NCBI GenBank assembly: GCA_030847615.1
Contig: JAUMIR010000005.1
Span: forward strand, 166,188,596 to 166,252,595
DNA from: Gambelia wislizenii
Taxonomy: Eukaryota; Chordata; Lepidosauria; Squamata; Crotaphytidae
Direction of reading: 5' to 3'
DNA length: 64,000 nucleotides
The position numbers were made by a program, and so were the translations under genes. Position 1 is the first letter of the stretch, and each line of letters begins with the position of its first letter. The notes below the pieces were generated by a model, which saw only the letters and a list, made by a program, of their open reading frames with translations, was not told the DNA's origin and made no database searches. Shown one piece after another: positions 1 through 11,459 of this stretch.

Positions 1-588
1 CTACACGATTTAAATAATACGTATGGCACGCGGAAGTTCGCGCTTCGGTACACACGACCGTTTGGATTCACACGCATCCAAAAGAGGGGGGGGTGGTTTT
101 CCACCCTGAAATATGCACATGTGGCATTTGGGAGGGAAAGCGGATTGCGATGAGAAATCCATTCGGATGGCTGACGGGTCTGTACGGTCCATTCGCACAC
201 ATACGAACAGGCTGTGTAATCTGATTGACTGGCCGAGTAAAGGGGACGGGGCTAGCACGGAGGGGAATTGGGACCGCCCGCCATCTTGGATTCCCGGCTA
301 GTGAGAGTCCAGTAAGTCCATGAATTATATATATGTTTATTTATTTTTATTTTATATTGTAAATAGGGAAAACCGACTGTCCGCAAAGCAGGAACTTAAA
401 AAAAGCGGCGGGACATTTTAAACCGCCGCTTGGCTTGCTTGCTCCAGCCAGCTTGGGGAAGAGGGAGTCATATGGAGTTTAGGGGGGTAAAAAATCGTGT
501 GGACAGTTCGTATGCATATGAACGACAGCCTATTTGTATTTTTTACCCCCAAAATGGATTTTTTTTATGATCATATAGACGCACCCTA
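1..588 (-). mobile_element. TIR DNA element, family 1, copy A (left end cut by window)
   Basis: This stretch is the reverse complement of 42899-43511 over nearly its whole length. Shared landmarks include a block matching 'aatctgattg' before a GC-rich stretch, an AT-rich centre, and the inner sequence 'cgtatgcatatgaacgac'. Copy B ends in inverted repeats (GGGTCCATC...GATGGGCCC). Here the right end reads 'atatagacgcaccct' and the window opens inside the other inverted repeat ('ctacacgat'), so only about 8 bases are missing. No transposase frame is present, so it is a non-autonomous element. The superfamily is not determined. Confidence 0.8.
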
Positions 589-2134
589 AGAAAACATGTC
601 TGGGTGAAGAAAAAAACCTAGGCTTATTTGATATGGTATGGCTTCCTGTGAGTAGCTTCAGAGTCAGAGGATGCAGCCGTTTATCTGAAGTAAGCCTGTG
701 GATGTTTAAATGGGCTTCCATAACCCTGTGCTAATTTAGAACTAACACTTATAAAAAACACGATTGCGTAAATGCTATTGTTAGGTCTGACTAGTATAGT
801 CCCATTGGATCAATGGGATTTACTTATGTCTTGACTAACCATTCAACAATTGGTTGAATGGGTCTAATCTAATTGGGACTAATCAGCAGGATTCCAGCCC
901 ATGTGTCCTCTGTTTGAAGGTCCTTGGTATTTCAAGAACTGTCCAATCCAAGTTAAAGAAGAGATTCTAATAACAAGGGGGAATGGGGTCTTGAAGTTAC
1001 CCATCATCCACCTGGATAGCAGATTGAGGGCATATAAATCATGTAGTCACAGTCTTCCCTGTTATGGTGAGATAGATTTCATTTTAATGTAAGTTATAGC
1101 AATTATTTCTAATGTTGCATCTCTATATAATATGCATATACTGTACATAATATGCATAATATGAGATATGCACATTTTATGCAAATCTTTACTCTTTTTT
1201 TGGGGGGGTTCTCTTTTTTTGTTACACATTTTCTCATTTTTTTGGCCATGTGTAAGTGGATGTCCCATGAGAAAGGGAGCAAGGCTAAGTACAAGATCCT
1301 TCATTCTGATCACTGGGAAACATCTTTTGCCGCTGAGATCTTTCTTCCAATAAGAAGTAGCAGTCTACATTTCCCTAACAAGTTGGATGAAATTTGGCTT
1401 AGACTTTTTTTTTTTTTTTTTTAAGGAGAATTAATAGAGAGGTTTTTTTGGTGGTATTGTTGTTTTTGCCATGATGGGTCCATCTACTTGTAGGTATTAA
1501 TGTATAAAGCCAAAATTGGAGCAGGAAAAAAATGAGTATATTTAAAGACTGAAAAACTGCCTCTCTTATTCCTCCAACACACACACTACTATGCATAAAA
1601 ATTAGTATGCTGATTTATACCTTACCTGATTTTTGTCTTGATATACTAGTTTTGTATGTGAAGGATGTGATACATCATATGAAGATGCTTGAGTTGTGTA
1701 CAGTCTTGATACCCAGGAGCAAAATGATTTCCATAACAGTAAGGCTCAGCTCCATATAACAAAAATGGTAAAAAAAATAATAATTTGCCATTAGTAATGA
1801 ACAATCAAATGGGACCTCTATTGGTTGGTCTGTAGAGATTCCACCTTCACAAAATTCTCAAAATTCTGATCCAGGTCCTACTTAAAAGTACCGGTGAAAC
1901 AGAAATTTTGATAGTCAGAATTGAGTCAGTTTTCTGCTATGAGAAAGTGTGGACATATATACAACCTTAATTTGCAGCCCATGAAAATAAAGAACACATC
2001 TTTTCTAGCAGAGCAAAATTGATTCAAGCACTGAAGGAAAAAAAATGTTAGTTCCTTCTAAAGGGAACTGTCAGAAAGTCATCATAAGGTCTAAAGGAAG
2101 GAGAGCGTGTTGGAAAAAAAAATCCCAGGTTACT
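589..2134. other. No gene seen
   Basis: This is AT-rich sequence with only short chance reading frames. It contains alternating ATGCAT-type motifs near 1125-1185 and a T18 run at 1405-1422. I recognise no repeat family in it. Confidence 0.5.
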
Positions 2135-2688
2135 TAGGCCTTATCTACATAGGCAACTTAACCCATTCTGCCCCTGTCTGAGAGTCCTGCAGTCCAAACA
2201 ATGCAGGACAGTTGCCCCATTCTGTCCCTAGGCAGTCCTTACAACCCAGGGACAGAAATAGGACTCAAACAGGGTGCAAGCTGTGGTAGGACCCAATGCA
2301 GCAGTTTTTTTTTTAAAAAAGCCAGGTTTACTCCATTTCCACTGGGAGGAAATGGAACAGGCCACACGTATCCATGGGAGCCTGTCCATGTGTGCTGGCC
2401 TGATGCTCTAGCTGCCAGTTGCCCTTACTCTTTCCCATCTGGGTAACAGTCCTGCAGCATGTGATCAAGGCTGGTAACATGCAGGGGGCCTTGTCACATG
2501 GTGTAGGCTGGTTTTCTGGACCCAGTAGAACAAGGAAAATGAAGGCAGTGACGTCTGCAGAGATGTGTTGGAATTTTTTCAGGATTCCAGCCCATTTTGT
2601 CCAGGTAACAGGGCAGAAAGGGCCTGATCCATAGCTGGATAAGCTGGTGGGGAGCCAACATATCCTGGCTTGTGTAGATAAGCCCCTA
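2135..2688 (+). mobile_element. TIR DNA element, family 2, copy A
   Basis: The element starts 'taggccttatctacatagg' and ends 'tgtgtagataagccccta', which are inverted copies of each other over about 18 bp. The inside is GC-richer than its flanks and matches 48068-48294 (sense) and 53213-53715 (antisense), so it is an interspersed family. No transposase frame is present. It is a non-autonomous element of unknown superfamily. Confidence 0.75.
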
Positions 2689-2724
2689 GACACAGATAAT
2701 ATTCTAAGTTCCTAGCAATGTCAA

Positions 2725-2946
2725 GCCTGCATCTGTACTGCAGAAATAATCCAGTTTGACACAGCTTTAACTGCTATGGCTCAATGCTATGGAATCCTGG
2801 GATTTGTAGTTTGTTGTGGAGCCAGAGCTCTCTGACAGAGAAGGCTAAATATCTCACAAAATGACAAATCCCAGAATTCCATAGCTTTGAGCCATGGCAG
2901 TTAAAGTGCTGTCAAACTGGATTATTTTTCCAGTGCAGATGCAGCC
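2725..2946. mobile_element. Palindromic MITE, family 5, copy A
   Basis: The two halves are inverted copies over roughly 75 bp per arm. The left arm contains 'aataatccagtttgacac' and the right arm contains 'gtcaaactggattattt'. Both arms carry a 'ggaatcctggga'-type motif. The same unit occurs at 6331-6546 and as a half copy at 29519-29652. The structure is that of a hAT-like foldback MITE, but the superfamily is inferred. Confidence 0.85.
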
Positions 2947-5900
2947 AAATTTAAGTTAAACAGGTACTAAACATTCTGAGCCATGTTCCAAAACATCTTG
3001 ATGTGTTCTGCTGATAAAGTAACAGCTATAAGAATAAGATACAACGAACAAGGGATACATACATGCATGCATATATATATATGCATACATTTGGAAATAG
3101 TGCTTGCTCCTTATTGTTGAGTTTGGATATGCCATACCTTTTTGTTGCTCAATTGCTGCCACTGCATGTTTTTGTAAGAATTCTATATAAAGTTACTTCA
3201 GTTGCTTGTTCATGTTGGAACCCTGGGCCAGAGTCCATCAGGCACTGATTTCTTAAATAAACTGCTCAGTTTGATCTACTATCGGACTTCATTCATTAAC
3301 TTTAAAAGGGGTTTTTAAAAATTCCTGTTTAGTGCAAACAATGAACTACATGGTAGATGGAGCATCTGGTAAAGGGGGCTGCATGCCACCTTATGCCAAA
3401 TAAAATTAATTTGTCTTTAAGAAGCCACACAACTTTTTGTTCTTTTCTCATCACTGGGGTTTATGGTAGAACATGTTCTAGTTCAGTGGCAGCACTAGGG
3501 CTGTGTGGACAGCCCGAACTGCACCAGGTGACACCATAGGAGGGAGGAGTGCCACCAGCCTTAGTAACACGACAGTTCTAGTCTATTCTAACAGGATGTA
3601 AAGCCTATAGTTGCTACATCTGCTATGCAGGTACATCGTGGCATGTAAGGATACAGTTCAGTCACCAAAAATATATAAAATGCTATGCTGTATAAAGAGA
3701 CATATTAAAGACATTTTTAATATGTCCTAGGAAGACTCACTAATAATGTTTGTGAGTTTAATATTATATGGATATACCCCAGCCCTTCCCCTTAACTACT
3801 AGGTCATTTTTTTTCCTGACACAGTAATTCCATTTACCTGAATTGTCATAAGCATTTTTATGTCTAGCACTCAATCTAGAGATGCAATCACCTGGCAAAA
3901 TGAAGTGACTTGGAATGAGCCATTTCAGTGTATTGTGTAAATAATGCTTCTGCTCCCCCCCCCATTTTTTTTTTAAAAAAGAGGAATGAATATGTATTTA
4001 ACTTGTAGAGCGGAACAACTCTGAAGGAGCTGTCTTGGTCTATCAGCTGCATAATGCAGTGCACATTGTAAAAAGCCACCTAATTATGTATTTATTTATG
4101 GCTCTTGTCAGTTTACATCAGACACTTAACATTATTTAATCACACTTGCTATCTTCGTTTTCTATATCTAGTATGCTTTTGTGTTTTGCAGATATTAAGA
4201 AACATGACATCTTCTGTTTATTGCTTTCTGAAGAGGAATATTTTCATGGTAAATAAATGCTCAGCATAACATTTAAGTAACCTTGCTGTGACTGGGTAGT
4301 TTGATCTTCTTTATATGGGCTGATTGATATGGTTATTTGTTGCCAAGAATTCTGTGGTTCCTCCAACACCATCTGAGGTAAAAGCACCCACCTATGTGAG
4401 TTCTCATGGATGAGAATGGCATCCAGATCAGTCCAAAAGTTACAAACATCTTCTTGTATTTGCAAGAAAGAACTTCTGATTTTGTTTCAAAAGAAATTGA
4501 ATGTAGGAGAAGACAGATTCAACCATCTTAGAAGCCACCTCTGAGTTCTCAGCTTATTAAAGGCCTTGCTTTGAAACGTGGCTATTCAATTTGTTGTCCT
4601 TTTCCCCCCCTCAGAAAGACTTACTTTCAGCAGTTATATGCAGGCAAGTACAACAGGCAACATTCCCCTGCATGCTGTGAATAACTGCACTGGCAGCAGT
4701 AGTGGTGCACGGAGAGGCTGAACCACAGAAGGTGACACCATGTCAGGAGCAGTCCTGGATGTGACCATTTCTTGCCAAATTCAGTTTTGCCATATAACAT
4801 TGTGGCTAATAGTATTTGCATTTTTCTGTGCTTGTTAACAAGTATGTAGCCTGACTGTAAAAGAGAGTATGTGCTCTGTGACTATGATGGTTAAATCACT
4901 GCATCCGGGTCTCAAACTCTAGGAAAAGGAGACTGAACCCTGGTATGGTGGGAATTGGGAGTGGAGATGATAAAATAGCCAATAACTATGTATCCTGCCA
5001 GATAATATATGTTTCACCAGCATGTAAAGAACTTCACATTTAAGGGCACATTTAGTTTTTTGTGTGTTTCAGCAGATAAGGCTTTTAATGGATTTGTCTA
5101 TACCTTTAAATATCAATTGGGGAAAGATATGAATAGCAAGCCTATTAATACAATAATAACCTGGTCACAACAACTTGTGAAAGTATTGGTTGTTAGTCAA
5201 AACAGAAACCCCTATATCTCTGTGCAATTACTTGAGTTTCGTGTCATTTTTTGGGGGGGGGAGGGGAGGAGTTTAAATTTATATATTGTGCAGGTGTACC
5301 TTTACTACAGATCTTGGTTTTACTATGGATCTTTCCTATGGATTTCATGCTTCAGCTTTTCTTTTCTTTTTTTTTCAAAGAACAACTTATAGTTTGCTAG
5401 GTTTCAAGATAAGTCAAGGGGGAAATTCATCTTTGATTCAATTTTGTTTCTTTATTGATTTTGTTGTGACCTGAAGTATATAGTGGGGACCAAGGAGGTG
5501 TGAACCCCAGTCATTCTGAAACAAAAGAAAAAATGTTGCCAAGATATTCTGTGAAGTAAACCCATCATCTTTTACAGCAATCTACTTCAAACATACTTTT
5601 GGAAATTGTTTTCTATGCATGAACCCTGCAAAGTGACTGATGATGTTGCCATGAATTCAGTAGGCAGCATATTAGTCACAATGAAAAGATATTGTCACAA
5701 GCCGTACATCATCAAATCAGAGGAACTACATCCTTACTTGAAAAACACAAAAAGTCATGCCTAGTGACTATATTTTGGCACGTTTCATTCCTTTGCAAAA
5801 TCAAATTTCTTGGCCACTGAAGTCAGACATTTTGCAAATATCCCTTTCCTACTGCTGTTGAGAACATTTTCAATGCTGTCTGTGACATGCCAAAGAGCTC

Positions 5901-6330
5901 TGAAACAAACATTTTATAAGTTCCTACTCAAATATAGTTCATGCTCCACCAAGATGTGCAAACATTGTAAGCATTTATTTGTGTGTGTGGGTTGTTTAAG
6001 ACAGAGATTTCATAAGGTTACAAGAATTTTATGCTTGAAAAAGTTTCTGTAAATGCTAGGAAGAAGAAGAGCAAATGTGTCATTCTTAGGCTTCAAGCCA
6101 ATGTTTGAGGCTTTCGTTAGAGGGGGAAAAAATTCCTCTGTTAATTCTTCATCTGAGGAAGGAAAAGGAGGTAACCATTGAATTCTACAACCACCTTCCT
6201 CTATTAATCCCTTGTCAGAACACTATATACATTTCCTGAGGTGTATTGGGTTGGTTTAATTAGTTAGCCCCCCTCTCTCTCTTTTTCTGTCCAAAGAATG
6301 AACAAAGAAAGAAGCTTCCAGGTTCCCTGA
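2947..6330. other. No gene seen; mostly unique-looking sequence
   Basis: No coding region or repeat family is recognised here. A short AT alternation lies at 3068-3082. Around 3250-3290 an AATAAA is followed by a possible LTR-like end, which is too weak to call. A C-run/T-run/A-run cluster lies at 3954-3980 and a G-rich tract at 5251-5270. The reading frames of 60-127 codons have no familiar motifs. Confidence 0.45.
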
Positions 6331-6546
6331 AAGTGCATCTACACTGTAGAAATAATGCAGTTTGACACCACTGTAAGTGCTGTAGCTCCATCCTATGGAA
6401 TCCTGGACTTTTAGTTTTACAATGTTGTTTGCCTTCTCTGCCAAAGAGTGCTGGTGCTCCACCAAACTACAGATCCCAGGATCCAGTAGGATGGAGCCAT
6501 GGAGTGGTGTCAAACTGCATTATTTCTACAGTGTAGATGCACCCTG
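6331..6546. mobile_element. Palindromic MITE, family 5, copy B
   Basis: The left end 'gtgcatctacactgtagaaa' is an exact inverted copy of the right end 'tttctacagtgtagatgcac'. The complementarity continues inward through 'taatgcagtttgacaccact'. It belongs to the same family as 2725-2946 and is the better preserved copy. It has no coding capacity. Confidence 0.9.
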
Positions 6547-6639
6547 TCAATCAGTATGACTGATGCCTATGCTATCTGGATAATTCTAGGGGCTATAATA
6601 TTGCAAAACAGCAACTTCTCCAAGCACTAGTCTAAATCT

Positions 6640-6872
6640 TCTGTGGTGAGCAGGGCTGGCAAGACTTTTCACATTATTACCTTTAAAGCCCTACATGGTT
6701 TGGGTCCAGGTTACTTTCAGGATTGTCTCCTCCCATACAATCCGCTTTATGCACTGATTTCATCTAGGGGACAGGTACTTCAACCAGCCAGGACTAGACT
6801 GACCTGCCTGAAGGGATTCGACAGCTAAATCTGCTATCTGAATTTAGAGCAGTGCTAAAGATTTTTGATGAC
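6640..6872 (+). pseudogene. L2-like LINE, ORF2 C-terminal fragment
   Basis: The translation contains 'TFKALHGLGPGYFQDCLLPY', which matches the C-terminal tail that follows the reverse transcriptase in L2/CR1-superfamily ORF2. The same tail appears in the copies at 32341-32545 and 58295-58450. The frame stops after about 60 codons. The 3' UTR appears to resume at 7655-7857 beyond an insert. It is a fossil fragment. Confidence 0.7.
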
Positions 6873-6874
6873 CA

Positions 6875-7655
6875 ACACATGAAATAACGAAACCAGACAC
6901 AAAGCTTGGGTTAAAATAGGGGTCGCTTTATTTTTTCTATCACCTATTTAATATTTATTCCTTGGGATATGAAAACTAGGGGGAAGGCCCAGTGTGGGAA
7001 AAGCTGGAGCCGATGGTCTCACCCAGACCTACCCCCCCAGCTTCCCTGGGTGAAACACCTGAGCTCCAGGGGGGGGGTCCCATCAATTGGGCTACCCCAC
7101 AGGCACCATCTTCTGGAAGGCAAAACCCCAGGATGAGACACCTCAAGTCACATGACTTCTGGCAATGGCTCAACCCTTGGACCGGCCTCAAGGATAGTCT
7201 ACTCCTCACCCTCCAGTTGCATGATCTGCAAGGGTAGTTTGATAGAGCCATCCTTCACACAAAAGCAGTGCCATAGGTCTACACTGAACTAATCCTCGCC
7301 TCCCCCACAACCTGCCATGTGACCACCTATTTATGACACCACCCTAAGGCCAATTCTCCAAGTCCCTTGTAACAGCATAAGATAGGCCAAAAAAAAAAAA
7401 AACCTATGGAAAAAAAGGGGGGGGGAATTCCTACCTGGCCCATAAGCGTCCAGAAGACTCACTATGACAGAGGCAGGAGGGTCAAATTCAAACAAAAGTG
7501 GAGGGAAGTGTGGCCATTGTTTAAATAGCCTCTGCTCCTCCCTAAACCTCCTACATCTCATGGCATGAGATGCCATGACACAATTAATGGCCTCTCATCA
7601 TGTGAAGCCATGAAAGCACTTCCCCTCATGCAATGCTATGCTGTGCTTGGGGTAG
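6875..7655. mobile_element. Unclassified insert splitting an L2-like 3' end
   Basis: This is GC-richer sequence between an L2-like ORF2 tail and an L2-like 3' UTR. Its right part (about 7300-7655) resembles 32555-32865: both contain 'acaccac.ctaag.ccaatt' followed later by 'attcctacctggc'. Homopolymer runs lie at 7389-7401 (A) and 7417-7425 (G). I see no protein motif and no clear termini. Confidence 0.5.
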
Positions 7656-7857
7656 GGGTGTTCAGTCTCTTCTGGCAGGCCTTCCCAGTTGAGTTTAATC
7701 CATGAATTTTAAATTTGTGTTTTAAGTTTATGAATATTTGTAATGTTGGTTTTAATCCTCTGTGTTTTAACCTATGTGTTTAAATGATTTTGTGTTTTAG
7801 TTATATATTGTATTTTAATTCATGTTATACCCCCCACCTCAAGCCTTTTTGTTGTTG
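7655..7857 (+). mobile_element. L2-like LINE 3' UTR
   Basis: T-rich sequence with repeated 'gtgttttaa'-type blocks ends near 'ataccccccacctcaag'. It resembles the 3' UTRs of the other L2-like copies (58550-58830, 21860-22165). It is probably the continuation of the fragment at 6640-6872. Confidence 0.55.
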
Positions 7858-8464
7858 TCTTCAATGATCTTCAAGGGAAGATTTGTTTTCTGCACCATAT
7901 CAAATATTTCGGGGGGGGGGTGTCTCAAAGTCTCCCTGTACAAACACTAATCTTGCCTCCTTTAGTTTTATGGGAGTGTTTTTTTAAAGCTGCAACCTCA
8001 AAAAGCAGTGATAATGGGAGAGGCAGAGAACAATCTCTTCTAGGGGAGAATACCTGTTTCTGGGCACCCAGTAAATGCTTCTAGCCCTACAGCCTTATTG
8101 TTTTGTTCCAATGTTTTGGCAATCAGGATTCTCTTCTAAGAAACTCTTCTGTTCTGCTCATCCTTAAATATTTGTACATAATGTGCTCTTGACCACCATG
8201 CAGTCTTGTCTGGACATCTCTTATTCTTTTGATACAATAAAAAGTGAAGAATAGGTTTTGTTTGAAATAGTGAATTTTTACTTCATTTTATCCATTTGGA
8301 ATTTTGCACCAATCAGCTTCAGTGGATGGTTTCAGGATTATAAGAAAGGAAGAAAAGCTTTGATCTATCAGTTTTCTCCACACCATGCATGATATTATAT
8401 TCCTCTATCATGTGAGGATATACTCTTGAGTAAGTATCAAGCATTTTGCTTAGGAAATAGACTA
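7858..8464. other. No gene seen
   Basis: A G10 run lies near 7911-7920 and an AATAAA near 8236. No coding region or familiar repeat is seen. Confidence 0.45.
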
Positions 8465-9490
8465 AATGTGCCAAGCACTCACTGGGCAGCAGCAGTAATG
8501 AAAGCTGACTTTGGCAGGGGATCAGTCAGAGACAACAACAGAGGCATCACAACTAATGCATATTAGTGCTTATTAATGCATATACTGCACAGAGGGAGAC
8601 AGGGTAAACCTCCTTTTGAATATTGTTATGAAGGAAACCCTATGACGAGACAATCCAAAATGAAACAAGATAATGTCAGGATACACCCAGTGAGAAACTG
8701 GGGTAGAGCAGAGGACAACAATGAATAGCACTGGCCCTAATGATGCAACTGGACTCAAGCCAAAAGGAAGTTCAGCTGTTGGCATACTCAAAGTTGAAAG
8801 GAAAGTTCAAAGCTGTACAACATATATGATAGGAACATGGAATGTGAGAAGCATGAATCAGGAGGAGCTAGACATAGTAAAATAAGAAATGGAATGTATA
8901 AACATTGCAGTACTCAGAGTGAACAAGCTAAAGTGGACAGAATGGGACATTTTGAGTCAGATAATTACACTGTGTTTTACTCAGGAAATGAAAATCTGAG
9001 TAAGAAGAAAGATGGGGTAGCATTTATAGTAAGAAGAGATGTAGCAAAAGCAGTCAATGGACATGTATAATGCAACATCTGACTGAATCATATCAATAAG
9101 ACTTTAGGGAAAACCTATCAATATAACCATAATCCAAGTTTATGCTCCAACCACAGAGGCAAAAGAGGAAGAAATTGAAAGATCCTATGCTGGAGTTCAA
9201 GAGAAAACTGATCACACCTTGAAACAGGTCTACTTGTTAATCATAGGTGATTGGAATGCAAAAGTAGGAAATAGAACAGAATCAAAGATTGTAAGAAGAT
9301 TTGCTTAGTAAGTTGGAGGGAAGTAGAAATAGAGGAAGACTGCATTCCAGATGGACAGATTTGATCAAGGAAGTCACAGCCTTGAGTCTGCAAAACCTGA
9401 GCAGGACTGTTGATGACAGGGCGCCTTGGAGGTCTCTCCTTCATAGGGTCACCATAAGATGAAGTCAACTTGACAGCATTTAACAACAAA
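8465..9490 (+). mobile_element. BovB/RTE LINE, internally deleted, both ends present
   Basis: The 5' part (8465-9305) carries the leader and endonuclease. The reverse complement of the leader is also found at 29655-30478. From about 9306 the sequence jumps to the BovB 3' end, with the codons for 'DLIKEVTALSLQNLSRTV' and then a terminal 'catagggtcaccataagatg' tail before an 'aacaacaaac' run. The reverse transcriptase is missing, so this copy arose by internal deletion. It is not autonomous. Confidence 0.85.
8826..9305 (+). pseudogene. BovB AP-endonuclease fragment
   Basis: Reading from 8826 gives 'MIGTWNVRSMNQEELDIVK' and then a stop at 8883. Later frames give 'FESDNYTVFYSGNENLSKKK', 'DGVAFIVRRDVAKAV' and, near 9240-9270, 'IIGDWNAKVGN'. 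These are the N-terminal W-N-V-R, mid-domain and G-D-W-N motifs of the RTE/BovB apurinic-type endonuclease, in the right order. Stops and at least two frameshifts break it. The family assignment is strong, and activity is excluded. Confidence 0.85.
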
Positions 9491-9544
9491 CAACCTGTGT
9501 GTTACCTACCATGATGCCCCCAACCCTATACATATATTAATAAA

Positions 9545-9690
9545 CTTTTTATTTTAGTCAGCATTGTTGTATTTTAATTGTTGTAAACCGCCCCGACTGT
9601 TTTTAACAGAGGGGTGGGATGGTAATAATAATAATGATAATGATAATTATAATAATAATAATAATAATGATGATGGCAATATCTAATAAT
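9545..9690 (+). mobile_element. L2-like LINE 3' terminus with ATA/ATG microsatellite tail
   Basis: 'ttgtaaaccgccccgactg' followed by 'gaggggtgggat' is the typical 3' end of L2-like LINEs in this window. It runs directly into an ATA/ATG trinucleotide tail at 9622-9675, as expected for LINE 3' ends that terminate in short tandem repeats. Only the last ~60 bp of the LINE is present. Confidence 0.65.
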
Positions 9691-10576
9691 TAGGTCAAAT
9701 GTGGTCTTTGACATAGTGAAGCCATTATCACAGCCTGTGGGAAAACCCAAGGACAAACACTGCTTAGTCAGGAACGCAATTAAGGAGAGGCCATCTAAAT
9801 TCTAAAAGAAATGCTAATTCTCAAGGCAACTGGAGACAAATACACATGGCTAAATCGAAACCTGCAAACTACCCTCATTAGTTTTCCTTACCTAAACAAA
9901 GGAAGTGGCTTCTTCACTTACATTTGCATAGTATTCAACCATCAAAATGCTATTAACACATCTGGAATTCCTTAGCCACTCTTGGAGGAACACCAGAAAG
10001 TATTTTCTTCTACTCAAAATTCCATCCCCATAAGGCAGATATTTACTATAAAACCTCTTTCAAACCTCTGCTCAAGTGCTCACAGATCTCCTTCCTGTGG
10101 ACACAATGTCCACCTGTGTAGTCAAGCTCACATTTCACCTTACTAACTACTCCACACCATACTGTTCAGCCATTCCAGATCCGGACCACCCCCCACTCTG
10201 CTGGTTTCTTCCATGACTTCATCTCTACAGGAAAAGGTGTCATATCACCCACTGGAAACTACCCTCGCTATTCCTCTATCTCAACCTCTCTCACTTTATT
10301 TTGTTAGTCTTGCATGAATGCTAGATGCCTGAATGTGTGTGTGAATGTGGTTATTATTACTTTTCCAGATAAAGATTATGGTTATTCTATCTAGCTTATG
10401 CCTCCTCCTTAGTACTGGTACAGTTGGTCACAAGAGCCTGCCATTACCCCCTCTTGATTGCCAAGGCAAGTACATTAATTCCCCCAAATTTTGATGTTTT
10501 TAGGGTCCTCAAGACCCCAGAGTGATTAGGGTAACATGTGCTTGTGATAAATAATTTGATTTAATAAGGACTCTGA
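9691..10576. other. No gene seen
   Basis: The sequence has mixed composition and no recognised repeat. Reading frames are short and anonymous. Confidence 0.4.
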
Positions 10577-11137
10577 GGACTTTATCAGATGTCCCCTTTT
10601 AAATGTTCTTTTGCTGGCATTAAAAAAAAAACCAAATTTTATGCCAGCAAAAGAACTTTCTCCCCTTACTTACCTCCTCTCCTAGCAAAGGGAGCTCCGT
10701 CAACAAAGAGGAAGTGAACGGAGCTCTGTTCACTTTCTCTTTTGAAATCCTGTGTGATTTCATCACGTGGGAAATTCAAAAATAAAAAAAAAGAAAAATC
10801 AAAAAGTCACCAAACACACACACACACTAAAAAACCGAGGGAGGGTTTATAAAGTTCATCATTTACCTGGATGTTACAATCTTACCTGAATGTGCTCTGG
10901 CCAGTCCAACCATTGTCGGGGTAAGTAGGAGATTTAAATGGCCTGAGATTTTGCATGCTGTGAAAATGCCAGCAAAAAAGCAGCAGGGGGATCTATTGAT
11001 GGCTTAAGCCTTCAATTAAAAGGTACAGGTTTTAGGCTGTTTTTAACCGTTAAAGGGCAACGTCGTCTGTTCCATGTGCCCTTTCGCAGTTATGTGGCAT
11101 CTTTATGATACTGTATTTTGAGTGTCTGATAAAGTCC
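10577..11137 (-). mobile_element. TIR DNA element, family 3, copy A
   Basis: The ends are 'ggactttatcaga' and 'tctgataaagtcc', a perfect 13-bp inverted repeat. The inside aligns with 19344-19730, 40396-41013 and 50597-51266, and more distantly with the nested pair at 20557-21814. On the minus strand it carries donor-like AGGTAAGT (10668-10675) and CAGGTAAAT (10862-10870). No transposase is present. Confidence 0.8.
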
Positions 11138-11193
11138 TGTAACTACAAAGACAGATCAGCCTGCTGATGCTTACAAAAATTCATATAAAACAT

Positions 11194-11227
11194 GATAGAT
11201 TGATAGATAGATAGATAGATAGATAGA
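11194..11227 (+). repeat. (GATA)n microsatellite
   Basis: About eight GATA units with one interruption. It abuts the 3' end of the antisense L2-like LINE that begins here and may have grown from that element's tail. Confidence 0.9.
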
Positions 11228-11459
11228 ATTGTAAAACAGGAATATTTATTTCTTGATTGATTGATTTAAAGTGTTTCTGTATTGTCTCCCAGCCCATAAG
11301 GTGATGAACAACAACAACAAAAACCCAATTAAAATAATACGAAGGTAAAAATATTTTAAAACATATTAAAATACTCTTTAAAACCTCTAAAAGAAATCTA
11401 AAACAAACCTAGAATCCAATTCTGGAACAGTTAAAACAGCACTTTCAAACACTGAATGT

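Noticed and set aside
1152..1424. Overlapping frames of 60-90 codons on both strands
   Set aside because: AT-rich low-complexity sequence with T-runs gives F-rich chance frames.
3100..3290. A possible LTR with an AATAAA and a U5-like end
   Set aside because: I found no matching 5' terminus or target duplication.
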